Of a stretch of 33,276 bases of DNA, positions 8,045-16,285 are shown piece by piece. Origin of the DNA: Prochlorococcus sp. AG-409-P03. GTDB lineage: Bacteria > Cyanobacteriota > Cyanobacteriia > PCC-6307 > Cyanobiaceae. The notes beneath the pieces were generated by a model, which saw only the letters and a list, made by a program, of their open reading frames with translations, had not been told where the DNA came from and searched no databases. The DNA lies in assembly GCA_003215295.1 (NCBI GenBank), contig QCKN01000011.1:1-33276 (forward strand), written 5' to 3'. The translations under genes and the position numbers were made by a program. Numbering within the stretch: the first letter of the stretch is position 1; each line of letters starts with the position of its first letter.

Positions 8045-8851
8045 ATGGGTGCTCATAGTAAGTCTATTGGCCTAAAAGCGTTATTGGCACTAATCCTTTC
8101 ATTTAGCCTCACGAGTCCTGTCTTTGCTTATGACAACCCAGGGCTTTTGCCTGACAATCGCACCCCTGTGATCGATCTTGCGCGAACGTTAACTGAATCA
8201 CAGAGATCCGAACTCGAAAACTCCCTAACGGAATATGAGGCCAAAACTGGATGGAAAATACGTGTTCTGACGCAATATGAAGTTACTCCTGGTTTGGCAG
8301 TAAAAAAATATTGGGGTCTTGATGAACGAAGTCTTTTAGTTGTGGCGGATCCACGTGGTGGAAACTTGCTGAACTTTAATGTTGGCGATGCTTTGTTTGC
8401 TCTTATGCCGCGCATTTTTTGGGTCGAACTTCAGACTCGTTTTGGTAATCAATATTATGTTCGTGACCACGGGGAGGATGGTGCGATATTGGATACCATT
8501 GCATCGGTAGAGACATGCCTTGATCGTGGGGGGTGTCAAGTTGTACCTGGCTTGCCTCAGGAACAGTGGCTTTGGACACTAGTTACATCTTTGCTCGGTG
8601 GATTGATAGCTGGTTTTGCTGCATTTCCTAGAAAACAAGGCCAGGTTATCGCATGGGGATGGTTGTTACTATTTTCTCCTCTTTGGTTAATGTTATTTGG
8701 TTTATTTGGTGTCGCACCAGTAATTAGCAGAACGAATGAAGTCTTGCCACTGTTAAGAAATGGCCTGGGATTTCTAGGCACATTTATTTTAGCTTATTTA
8801 TCTGCACAGCTAACATTTGGCCAAAAGATTAATACCAAGAGTGACTCCTAG
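8045..8851 (+). CDS. TPM-domain membrane protein (Psb32/TLP18.3-like)
   Basis: A 268-residue exported protein. It has an N-terminal signal peptide (ALLALILSFSLTSPVFA, likely cut before YDNP), then a TPM domain at about residues 40-160 containing the typical start PVIDLARTLTESQRSELENS. Two or three hydrophobic segments follow (about 180-200, 205-225 and 240-260). Cyanobacterial Psb32 and plant TLP18.3 share this domain and help protect and repair photosystem II; a similar thylakoid role is inferred, not shown. The domain is followed by more membrane helices than in TLP18.3. The ATG at 8045 is the only good start: an ATG seven bases earlier runs quickly into a stop. The promoter must lie inside the start of the divergent methyltransferase gene. 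Confidence 0.82.
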   Translation: MGAHSKSIGLKALLALILSFSLTSPVFAYDNPGLLPDNRTPVIDLARTLTESQRSELENSLTEYEAKTGWKIRVLTQYEVTPGLAVKKYWGLDERSLLVVADPRGGNLLNFNVGDALFALMPRIFWVELQTRFGNQYYVRDHGEDGAILDTIASVETCLDRGGCQVVPGLPQEQWLWTLVTSLLGGLIAGFAAFPRKQGQVIAWGWLLLFSPLWLMLFGLFGVAPVISRTNEVLPLLRNGLGFLGTFILAYLSAQLTFGQKINTKSDS

Positions 8852-9927
8852 CAATCTGCTAGAAAATTAAGAATTATCTTTGCTGATTCGAGTGCTCCAT
8901 CAGGTTCGTAACAAGCATTTTTGCTCGTTAATAAAGGCTTATCTAGTTCCCAATCTCCATTATGAAGGGCTGATTGGCTAATTAGTCTATACCTTCCCAT
9001 TAACATAATGCCTGTTATCAATGCATCTGCTTCTATGAAATCTTTTCTGTCTACAATATGTAACCCGACATCATTACTAATTGCTTCGCAAAATGTACTA
9101 TAACCAGGCTTTCCTATAAGCCGGTTGCAATAGGGTAAAACATCTAAAGTTCTTGAAGATTTAGGAAGATAAAATACATTATCCTCCCTGTTACTTAGCA
9201 TAATTTCATTCTGATTAGAGTTTAGTATGAAGATATGATTTGACCATCTTTTAAATAGTTCAATTTTTAATTGATACCCCATACCGCCGAAGGCGACCAT
9301 AACTATCGGTTTCTCATTCCACCGAATTTTGTGGATAAAACCTTCAGGCATGGCTTTTGGTTTTGAATATGTTAAACCAACAGATACCTCTGGGACGTTC
9401 CATTTCATTTCCAGAGAAAATGGTAGTCTTACAAGAAGGTTCCCCTTCGCATAACATGTTTGTGCGTACTTCGTGTATTCACTATATTCGTCTCCAAGAG
9501 CCCTGTAAATATCGTCCCACCCAAAATTTGCTATCCATATTAAAGGGACTTTGAGCTTCTCGCTTAAGATTGCAGCTGATGGGGGTATGTCTCCTATAAT
9601 TAAAACTTTATCTTCATTTTGAGATTTTATCCAAGCAGATTCATTGTCAATTGTTTTATATATATTCTTACTAAGTACTCTAAGCGCTTTTCTGGTCTCT
9701 AGCCTATTTATACTTAAAGCATTGCTCTGGCGAACTCCAATGTCCCACAATGCTCTCCTATAAATGATATTGACTCCTTTAAATATTAGGTTCAAGAATT
9801 CTTTGTTTATATCACAACTGATTACTATTTTTAGCTCAGGTCGTAATCGACTCAGTTCACTTATTATCGCTGCCTGTCTAGAAGCATGACCATATCCATG
9901 ACTACTTAAGCATATGTAAACTAACAT
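8848..9927 (-). CDS. GT-B fold glycosyltransferase, MurG-like
   Basis: A 359-residue protein with the GT-B plan of MurG and of the N-terminal domain of L-arabinokinase-type proteins. It opens with VYICLSSHGYGHASRQAAII (the glycine/histidine acceptor loop), has a linker near residue 195, and a C-terminal half with MVAFGGMGYQ and IGKPGYSTFCEAISNDVG, the nucleotide-sugar binding loop. The donor and acceptor cannot be read. The start overlaps the end of the upstream phosphoesterase gene by seven bases (ATGTTAG), so the two are translationally coupled. The end overlaps the end of the TPM gene by four bases. A cytoplasmic or membrane-surface enzyme of glycolipid or sugar metabolism is the likely role. 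Confidence 0.72.
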   Translation of the reverse strand: MLVYICLSSHGYGHASRQAAIISELSRLRPELKIVISCDINKEFLNLIFKGVNIIYRRALWDIGVRQSNALSINRLETRKALRVLSKNIYKTIDNESAWIKSQNEDKVLIIGDIPPSAAILSEKLKVPLIWIANFGWDDIYRALGDEYSEYTKYAQTCYAKGNLLVRLPFSLEMKWNVPEVSVGLTYSKPKAMPEGFIHKIRWNEKPIVMVAFGGMGYQLKIELFKRWSNHIFILNSNQNEIMLSNREDNVFYLPKSSRTLDVLPYCNRLIGKPGYSTFCEAISNDVGLHIVDRKDFIEADALITGIMLMGRYRLISQSALHNGDWELDKPLLTSKNACYEPDGALESAKIILNFLADC

Positions 9928-10820
9928 CTTGCGTCTTTCTTATCAGCATGTCGATTAAAAAGAGTTTCTTCGTACGCTACTGAAGCGTCTGATCTATACC
10001 AACGGTGATAAGCATTAGTCAGGAGCCCATTGTTAAATTCTATCCAGGAGAGGTGAAACAAAGACTCACCTTTTGATCCTTTTGTTTTTCTTGGCACACA
10101 GGCTGCATTTAAATAACTTGTGCCCCAAATATCTTGTTTATAAGTACATCTATAGCCTCCGCCTCTTTTTAAATTGTGATGCATATGACCAAAAATCACA
10201 ACATCTGGAATACGTTTTTTCCTGATTTTGTCTATTGCTAGCGCTAGGTCTTTGTCACCCCAGTCAAGGGCTGGAGGCTTCCAATCTCTTCCACAAGGAC
10301 TAGACGCTTCTGAACCAAGGCCGGTCGGTCCTGAGTGGGCAAGAATTATCAGAGGCAGGTCCCTTGGTGCCTTTTCGGCTGCAATAACAATTCTATTAAC
10401 CGATTCTTCTAAGGTTATTTCGCCGTATACAGCACGAACTTCTTCTGAAAGATGAAAGCCTCCTCCTGCACTGCAAGGCCTTGCTCCGACAACTGATATG
10501 CCTGATACGCTCCATTCCATAAGAGACCAGCCGCAATGCTTGTCCTTAAGCAAATTTATTTGTGTTTGCAAGAGTTCTCCCGTTTTGTCCTTGCCGCGGT
10601 CATGATTTCCAAGAATTACCGCAATTGGAAGACTTAGGCTGTTGATTGCTTTAACAACTTTTATATCGGCTTCGCCTAAATCTCCAACGAATAAAATCCC
10701 GTCTGGACTTAGCTTCATGAGGATTGCATTGTCCTCATAAGACCATGAACCATGGAGATCCCCAGCAATGGCAAGTTTGATAAGTGACAGGGTATTAGTT
10801 CTAATGGATCTATAATGCAT
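9921..10820 (-). CDS. Metallophosphoesterase, TIGR04168 family
   Basis: A calcineurin-like phosphoesterase of the type conserved in cyanobacteria and plastids. Metal-binding motifs appear in order: AIAGDLHGSW (D-x-H), ILFVGDLGEADI (GD), AVILGNHDRGKD (GNHD), LIILAHSGPTG (H) and VVIFGHMHHNLKRG (GHxH). The substrate is unknown. I use the ATG at 10820, giving 299 residues. The longer frame begins at a TTG and reaches deep into divergent nadA. The ATG lies head to head with the nadA ATG, sharing the CATG at 10818-10821. The downstream glycosyltransferase gene overlaps it by seven bases, which suggests a shared pathway. Confidence 0.85.
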   Translation of the reverse strand: MHYRSIRTNTLSLIKLAIAGDLHGSWSYEDNAILMKLSPDGILFVGDLGEADIKVVKAINSLSLPIAVILGNHDRGKDKTGELLQTQINLLKDKHCGWSLMEWSVSGISVVGARPCSAGGGFHLSEEVRAVYGEITLEESVNRIVIAAEKAPRDLPLIILAHSGPTGLGSEASSPCGRDWKPPALDWGDKDLALAIDKIRKKRIPDVVIFGHMHHNLKRGGGYRCTYKQDIWGTSYLNAACVPRKTKGSKGESLFHLSWIEFNNGLLTNAYHRWYRSDASVAYEETLFNRHADKKDARC

Positions 10821-11814
10821 GATATTGCTAAATAGGACTCTGATTTCCGCTGTCTCCGCCGACAAGACGGTTTCACCGGTTCCCAGGAAAAGGGAAGAGT
10901 TACTTGATGCAATATCTATACTTCGGAGAGAGAGAAATGCTGTAATACTTGCTCATTACTATCAAGATCCAGAGATTCAGGACTTAGCTGATTTCATAGG
11001 GGACTCCCTAGAGCTCTCCAGAAAAGCCTCTAATACCGATGCGGATTCAATAGTTTTTTGTGGTGTGCATTTCATGGCGGAGACCGCCAAGATCCTTAGT
11101 CCTAGCAAAGCAGTCCTTCTCCCTGATGTGGAAGCAGGTTGTACGTTGGCAGATGACTGTCCTCCTGATGAATTTCGGAAATTTAGGGAAAGGCACCCTG
11201 ATCATTTCGTTGTTAGTTATATCAATTGCTCTGCCGAAGTAAAGGCTCAGAGCGACTTGATATGCACTAGTAGTAATGCAGTGGAGTTAATCAAAAAGTT
11301 ACCAAATGAGTATTCTATTATATTTGCTCCTGACCAGAATTTAGGTAAATGGGTTCAGCGACAAAGCGGCAGAAAATTAACACTCTGGCCAGGTAGTTGT
11401 ATTGTCCATGAGACTTTTAGTGAGGAAGCACTTTTAAAATTAAAATTACAATATCCAACAGCAGAAGTTATTGCTCATCCTGAATGCCAGTCGAATCTCT
11501 TAGCTCACTCAGATTACATTGGATCCACTAGCAAGCTGCTAAAGAGAGCAGAGCTTAGTCGAGCTAATTCGTTCATTGTTCTCACTGAACCAGGAATAAT
11601 CCATCAAATGAAGTTAAGTATGCCAGACAAAACCTTCTATGAAGTCCCAGGCTTAGATGGATGCAGTTGCAATTCATGTCCTTATATGAGACTTAACACT
11701 CTTGAGAAAGTTTATGCTTCTCTAAAATATATGAAACCACAAATTCATCTAGATGAACCCTTGAGGATACGGGCATTGCAACCGATAAAGCTAATGCTGG
11801 AAATGAGTAGCTAA
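10819..11814 (+). CDS. nadA: Quinolinate synthase A
   Basis: NadA condenses iminoaspartate with dihydroxyacetone phosphate to quinolinate, feeding NAD synthesis; it carries an oxygen-sensitive 4Fe-4S cluster. The 331-residue protein is full length. The family start ERNAVILAHYYQDPEIQDLA is seen at about 38-57. Cluster cysteines are in FCGVHFMAETAK (Cys81), WPGSCIVHE (Cys194) and GCSCNSCPYMR (282-287). The ATG at 10819 gives a 25-residue lead before the fold, which is common in cyanobacterial NadA. It is divergent from the phosphoesterase, with overlapping start codons, so each promoter must sit within the other gene. Confidence 0.95.
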   Translation: MILLNRTLISAVSADKTVSPVPRKREELLDAISILRRERNAVILAHYYQDPEIQDLADFIGDSLELSRKASNTDADSIVFCGVHFMAETAKILSPSKAVLLPDVEAGCTLADDCPPDEFRKFRERHPDHFVVSYINCSAEVKAQSDLICTSSNAVELIKKLPNEYSIIFAPDQNLGKWVQRQSGRKLTLWPGSCIVHETFSEEALLKLKLQYPTAEVIAHPECQSNLLAHSDYIGSTSKLLKRAELSRANSFIVLTEPGIIHQMKLSMPDKTFYEVPGLDGCSCNSCPYMRLNTLEKVYASLKYMKPQIHLDEPLRIRALQPIKLMLEMSS

Positions 11815-11842
11815 AATTAACTGCTTACATTGTTTATAATAA

Positions 11843-12454
11843 ATGCAAAATCAAGTCCATCAATTAAAACTCTTTTTAGTAGTTTTAGGTGGGAGAAAGA
11901 AAGGGTGCAATATAGAGTTGCATGATGTCCGCTGGGTTGTTGGAAGCTGCATAGAGAACACTTTCTCCAGCCTAAGAAATGACTGGATTGGTGATATAAG
12001 AGGATTGCATATAGATAGCTACTTTGTTGTAGATTATGTAGATGGGTACTGCATTAACCTGATACCTCAATCTACAAATGATCTAATATTAAATCATGAT
12101 TACTTATACAATAAATCTCAAGCTTCCAGGCCTTTTTTATGGTTTGTAAACCTAGGTGGTTATTACCCTAACGACCTACAAGAACATCATCAGTTTTGTT
12201 TACTTGTAGCTGAATCATCATCATTGGCAAAGCAGATTGCTAGAAAACGTTGCACATCTTCCTTCACTAATAGACATATAGATGATGTCAAATGTATTGA
12301 CCAAATTAGATACCTTAACCCCTCTTTAGATATTAATTCCTTTATGACCTTTAATGTTGACCTTGGTATTGATCCACTTTGTAGATCTAAACCTATGATT
12401 CCTGATTGGTTTGGTTATAGAAGAATTGATATTTGTCAATCACAGAATTTGTAA
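11843..12454 (+). CDS. DUF1543 protein with two repeats
   Basis: A 203-residue protein of the DUF1543 family, function unknown. The first repeat begins KLFLVVLGGRKKGCNIELHD and contains RWVVGSCIENTF and DIRGLHIDSY. A second, weaker repeat starts at about residue 100: FLWFVNLGGYYPNDLQEHHQ. The family consists of about 50-residue units of this kind. The ATG lies two bases after a TATAAT at 11835-11840. If that hexamer were a real -10 the transcript would start inside the gene, so another promoter or read-through from nadA (28 bases upstream) is more likely. It is convergent with ctpA, separated by about 100 AT-rich bases with no clear terminator. Confidence 0.75.
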   Translation: MQNQVHQLKLFLVVLGGRKKGCNIELHDVRWVVGSCIENTFSSLRNDWIGDIRGLHIDSYFVVDYVDGYCINLIPQSTNDLILNHDYLYNKSQASRPFLWFVNLGGYYPNDLQEHHQFCLLVAESSSLAKQIARKRCTSSFTNRHIDDVKCIDQIRYLNPSLDINSFMTFNVDLGIDPLCRSKPMIPDWFGYRRIDICQSQNL

Positions 12455-12560
12455 ATATCATTCTTGTCTTGTACCAGAAAAATTTCCTATTATATTAATT
12501 TATAATTTTCAACACTTTAATATCGAGATGTGTCTGATTTGTATTTGTTAATTAGCCTAA

Positions 12561-13889
12561 TCATCTTGGCTTATATGTAGTGCGTGACAGGTTGTTTTTC
12601 CTTATAGCATTGACAAGGGCTGTTTCCGCAACTTTATATTGGATATCTTTTTTTGTTCCTAGATCAAATGCTGTTAATGTTTCGGTTGACTCTTTCGAAA
12701 TCTTGGAAATAATATCAGGCTTGATTCCGTTCTTATGTATGTCAGTACCGTTAGGAGTGAGGTATTTTGCAATAGTTACAGTCAGGCCAGAACCATCTGA
12801 AAGTCCTCTTACTGATTGAACTAGACCTTTACCGAATGTCTTGGTTCCAACAAGTATTCCTCTCTTATTGTCTTGTATAGCCCCTGAAAGTATTTCGCTT
12901 GCACTTGCTGAGCCTTCATTGACTAAAAGAACAACAGGTTTAAAGGTTAAGGCTGAACTATTTGCACGTCTTACATTATTTATTCCGTCTCTTGTTTGAG
13001 TACTAACAATTATGCCCTTGTTTAGCCACTGTCTTCCAATTTCAATGCTGGCTTCAAGTAAACCGCCTGGATTACTGCGCAAATCAAGCACATATCCACT
13101 GGCATTTCTACTTTCTAAACTCTTAATTGTGCTACGCATTTCTTTTGCTGCATTTGCATTGAACTGCTTCAACCTTATATATCCAACTTTAATTCCGCTT
13201 TTCGTGGTATTTAAATTACTCGATACAGCATTGATTTCAATTCTGGCTCTAATAATAGGAACTATAATTATTCTATTTTCTCTTCGTAGTCCAAGGTTGA
13301 CTGCTGTTCCTTTTTTCCCTCGAATAAGCTTAACAGCATTTTCTATTGTCATCCCTTTTGTAGGCTTATCATCAATTGAAATGATCACATCCTTGGGCTT
13401 AACCCCAGCCTTAAATGCTGGTGTACCTTCAATTGGTGAGACGACTATTAGATCTTGAGTCTGGCTATCTAAAGAAAGTTGGATTCCTACTCCTGAAAGT
13501 TCGCCAGAGGTATCTATTCTCATCTCCTTAAACTCCTTTGGGTCTAGAAATCTCGTATATGGATCTTCTAGGGTTTCCAGCATCCCTATAATAGTTTCAT
13601 ATGCATCTTGCTTATCTAAGTATGTATTAGCTAATAAATCTTTTCTCAACTTAAACCATTCGTTCGGATTGTATTTCCCAGATGAGTCCATGTAATAACG
13701 ATAAATTATCTGCCATACTTGGTCAATAACTTCGTTTGGGCTTTCTGTTATTAACGATGTAGTACTTCTTGGTGCGGATATCGTAGGAGATGACAGGAAT
13801 GTAAGCGATCCCAATGCCGACAGGCCTATTGAGGCTAATAGTTTTAACCTATGATTAGTGGATTGAGGTTTTAATGATTGTTTCGTCAC
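12561..13889 (-). CDS. ctpA: Carboxyl-terminal processing protease (S41)
   Basis: A 442-residue S41 protease that works outside the cytoplasm. The best known cyanobacterial member, CtpA, trims the C-terminal tail of the D1 precursor of photosystem II; other paralogues (CtpB, CtpC) exist, so the exact letter is uncertain. Domains: signal or anchor segment at about 15-40 (LKLLASIGLSALGSLTF), PDZ domain at about 125-205 (SGVGIQLSL to KGTAVNLGL), then the protease core with VLDLRSNPGGLLEASIEIG, the Ser motif NEGSASASEILSGA (325-338) and the Lys in GTKTFGKGLVQS (Lys354). The start is a GTG at 13889. It is on the same strand and 27 bases downstream of ispG, so cotranscription is likely. Confidence 0.9.
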   Translation of the reverse strand: MTKQSLKPQSTNHRLKLLASIGLSALGSLTFLSSPTISAPRSTTSLITESPNEVIDQVWQIIYRYYMDSSGKYNPNEWFKLRKDLLANTYLDKQDAYETIIGMLETLEDPYTRFLDPKEFKEMRIDTSGELSGVGIQLSLDSQTQDLIVVSPIEGTPAFKAGVKPKDVIISIDDKPTKGMTIENAVKLIRGKKGTAVNLGLRRENRIIIVPIIRARIEINAVSSNLNTTKSGIKVGYIRLKQFNANAAKEMRSTIKSLESRNASGYVLDLRSNPGGLLEASIEIGRQWLNKGIIVSTQTRDGINNVRRANSSALTFKPVVLLVNEGSASASEILSGAIQDNKRGILVGTKTFGKGLVQSVRGLSDGSGLTVTIAKYLTPNGTDIHKNGIKPDIISKISKESTETLTAFDLGTKKDIQYKVAETALVNAIRKNNLSRTTYKPR

Positions 13890-13916
13890 TTGCTTATTTC
13901 AATGTTGAGAATGACT

Positions 13917-15149
13917 CTAGGATGGTTTTATCCATTTCCCATCTTCTTTTATAAGCCCTATTAAAGCATTTACTCCTTCTTCTTCAGGTACCTTTTTAAT
14001 TTCTTCTCTACCTCTGTAGAGGGCAATAACACCAGGTCCTTTCCCTACATATCCATAGTCAGCATCTGCCATCTCTCCAGGGCCATTAACTATGCACCCC
14101 ATTACAGCTATATCAAGCCCAGTTAAATGTGATGTAGCTTCTCTTACTTTCTTCACAACTTCTTCAAGATTAAATAGTGTTCTTCCACAACTCGGACAAC
14201 TTATATATTCCACCATCGTTTTTCTTAGTCCAACAGCTTGAAGGATTGAGTAACAAACTGGTATCTCTTTTTCAGGCGCTTCTGTAAGCGATACACGGAT
14301 AGTATCTCCAATACCTTCTGAAAGCAGTGTGGCTATTCCCGCTGTACTTTTAATACGCCCATAGTCTCCATCGCCAGCTTCGGTTACACCTAGGTGTAAT
14401 GGGTAGTTAAAACCTTCTTTATCCATTGTGTCAGCCATGAGTCTATAAGCAGCTAGCATTACTGGAGCTCTAGATGCTTTCATCGATATGACAATATTGT
14501 GATAATCAAGCGAATCGCAAATACGAATAAACTCCATAGCCGATTCCACCATGCCTATTGGTGTATCCCCATACCTAAATAACATTCTCTCTGCTAATGA
14601 ACCATGATTTACTCCAATCCGAAGAGCTTTATTTTGATCTCTCAAGAGCTTAACAAGCGGTTCAAATCGTTCTTTTATTGTTTCTCCGATTGATTTGATC
14701 TCTTCCTTGCTAAATTCCTTTCTATTTGGGTCAGGCCTCTCGAATACAAATAAACCAGGATTTATCCTGACTTTCTCAACATGATTTGCCACTTCCAGTG
14801 CAATCTTCATTCCATTGTGATGAACATCAGCTACTAACGGAACAGATTGATATGTACTTTCTAACAAACTCTTGATTTCACCAACAGCTTTTGCATGAGC
14901 TAGTGACGGCACAGTAAGTCTTACTATTTCACACCCAGCTTCATGCAAACGACGTATACCAGAAGTAGCACCCTCAATGTCGAGAGTGTCTTCATTGATC
15001 ATCGACTGCACTCTTACAGGATGATCGCTCCCTATTGAGACGTCACCAACCATTACGGTTCGCGTAGTTCTGCGATGAATCTGAGTGTCGTACCTATGGC
15101 AGCTTTCACTCAGGACTTCCGTGCTTGTCTTATTCAAGGTGGCAATCAT
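13917..15149 (-). CDS. ispG: 4-hydroxy-3-methylbut-2-enyl-diphosphate synthase (GcpE)
   Basis: Penultimate step of the MEP isoprenoid pathway, using a 4Fe-4S cluster and, in cyanobacteria, probably ferredoxin as donor. The protein shows the TIM-barrel half ([45 protein letters not shown]) and the cluster domain ([12 protein letters not shown] and [19 protein letters not shown]). I place the start at ATG 15149, where ATGA overlaps the stop of the upstream uracil-DNA glycosylase. The longer frame would use a TTG nine bases earlier. At 410 residues it is a normal length for the cyanobacterial form. Confidence 0.95.
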   Translation of the reverse strand: MIATLNKTSTEVLSESCHRYDTQIHRRTTRTVMVGDVSIGSDHPVRVQSMINEDTLDIEGATSGIRRLHEAGCEIVRLTVPSLAHAKAVGEIKSLLESTYQSVPLVADVHHNGMKIALEVANHVEKVRINPGLFVFERPDPNRKEFSKEEIKSIGETIKERFEPLVKLLRDQNKALRIGVNHGSLAERMLFRYGDTPIGMVESAMEFIRICDSLDYHNIVISMKASRAPVMLAAYRLMADTMDKEGFNYPLHLGVTEAGDGDYGRIKSTAGIATLLSEGIGDTIRVSLTEAPEKEIPVCYSILQAVGLRKTMVEYISCPSCGRTLFNLEEVVKKVREATSHLTGLDIAVMGCIVNGPGEMADADYGYVGKGPGVIALYRGREEIKKVPEEEGVNALIGLIKEDGKWIKPS

Positions 15150-15760
15150 GATTTGCAACCTATATCAACTATTAACTCTTGCATAGATTGTGCAGTCGTG
15201 ATTTTATCAAGTCTATTCTTCACTTTTAAAAGATCTCCTTTGGTTAAAGAAGTCGGCCCGCCCTTGAGTTTAGTGGGATTTCTTAAGAGGAATGCAGGAT
15301 GAAAGATAGGCATTGTGGATCTTCCTTCCCAATGATGCCAGTTACCCCGGAGGGTGGTAATGGGTTCTTTCACTCCTAGAAGCGTCTGGACGGCAGTTGA
15401 CCCTGCGAGAATAATTATCCAAGGATCTACCAGTTCGATTTGTTGATGTAGCCACGGTAGTGAGTAGGACAACTCTTTTTGGGAAGGACGTCTGTTATTT
15501 GGTGGCCTGCATTTAATTGCATTACATACAAATACGGCTTTTTTAGAGTTGATTCCCACTTCTTCTAATAAAAAATCTAGAAGTTTGCCTGATCTCCCAA
15601 CAAAAGGTGCGCCCAAGGCATCTTCTTTGGCACCTGGTGCTTCTCCAATAATCATTAGTCGAGCCAAGGGATTGCCTCGACTAACTACAACTTGACTCGC
15701 CGTATTCGAAAGGTGGCAGATGCTACAAACATTCGTTTTCTTCGTTTTTTCTGCTGGCAT
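15146..15760 (-). CDS. Family-4 uracil-DNA glycosylase with a missing cluster cysteine
   Basis: Removes uracil from DNA as the first step of base excision repair. The 204-residue protein has the family-4 active-site motif [20 protein letters not shown] (38-57, with GRSGKLLD) and the second motif FHPAFLLRN. Family-4 enzymes hold a 4Fe-4S cluster on four cysteines. Three are present (Cys12 and Cys15 in VCSIC, Cys84 in KCRPP), but the fourth position, 16 residues on, is Ser100 (TCA) in YSLPWL. A nearby Cys79 could substitute. The gene lies downstream of the VOC gene on the same strand and overlaps ispG by four bases. Its start codon lies in the loop of an 11-bp hairpin. Confidence 0.92.
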   Translation of the reverse strand: MPAEKTKKTNVCSICHLSNTASQVVVSRGNPLARLMIIGEAPGAKEDALGAPFVGRSGKLLDFLLEEVGINSKKAVFVCNAIKCRPPNNRRPSQKELSYSLPWLHQQIELVDPWIIILAGSTAVQTLLGVKEPITTLRGNWHHWEGRSTMPIFHPAFLLRNPTKLKGGPTSLTKGDLLKVKNRLDKITTAQSMQELIVDIGCKS

Positions 15761-15780
15761 GGCTTTCTTCAGCAGAAAAA
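15746..15780 (-). repeat. Perfect 11-bp inverted repeat enclosing the start codon of the uracil-DNA glycosylase
   Basis: On the minus strand TTTTTCTGCTG (15780-15770) and CAGCAGAAAAA (15756-15746) pair exactly around a 13-base loop. The loop contains AAGAAAG and the ATG at 15760. Codons 2 to 5 form the 3' arm. No T-run follows in this direction, so it is not a plain terminator. It may modulate initiation. Confidence 0.6.
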
Positions 15781-15800
15781 GGCCATGTTAGTTCTAGTCT

Positions 15801-16187
15801 TTAATTTTTAGGTACATAGGCCAAAAAATAGTTGCCCTCTGGATCTTTCATCCATGCTTCAGCGCCAAAGCTTTCCAAGTTGGGATTTTCAATTGCTATT
15901 GCGCCATAAGAGATAAGTTCCTCAGTCCAATTTTCCAAGGTTATAAGCGGGTTTTTTGATGCTTTGTTTTGTAGGCAAGGAGCCAATGCTTTTCCTATTA
16001 AAGGCCAAGGTTTGCTTCTAGAGGGCCTATAAATTTGAATCTTTAGCTTGGAAGCTTTTTGGTAAACCCAAAAATGAGTATTATTAATACCTTGAACGAT
16101 CTCTCCGTGGATCGCAGAGGCATAGAATTTACAAAGGTTCTGAGGATTCTTTGAGGCAATCATCAAGCTTAATTCAATATTCGACAT
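15801..16187 (-). CDS. VOC (glyoxalase/bleomycin-resistance-like) protein
   Basis: A 128-residue single VOC-type unit pair: the start IELSLMIASKNPQNLCKFYA followed by a second beta-alpha-beta-beta-beta half ending in EAWMKDPEGNYFLAYVP, the usual DPxGN closing motif. Family members bind a metal and act as lyases, isomerases, dioxygenases or drug-binding proteins. The specific reaction cannot be read, and the metal residues look incomplete. It is upstream of the uracil-DNA glycosylase on the same strand with a 40-base gap, and divergent from the aminotransferase. Confidence 0.68.
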   Translation of the reverse strand: MSNIELSLMIASKNPQNLCKFYASAIHGEIVQGINNTHFWVYQKASKLKIQIYRPSRSKPWPLIGKALAPCLQNKASKNPLITLENWTEELISYGAIAIENPNLESFGAEAWMKDPEGNYFLAYVPKN

Positions 16188-16285
16188 TTAAGGTTCTCAA
16201 TGGCTTATAAAGGTTGTTTAATGGGCTTAATCAGGCAGGATGAGTTCTCTCATAAAGGGAACATTCTTTTTAAGCTGCTGCGACA

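Noticed and set aside
11835-11840. TATAAT as promoter of the DUF1543 gene
   Set aside because: Only two bases before the ATG, so the transcript would start inside the gene; no matching -35.
13012-13458. 148-codon plus-strand ORF
   Set aside because: It lies wholly opposite ctpA, which has all its catalytic motifs; hydrophobic shadow frame.
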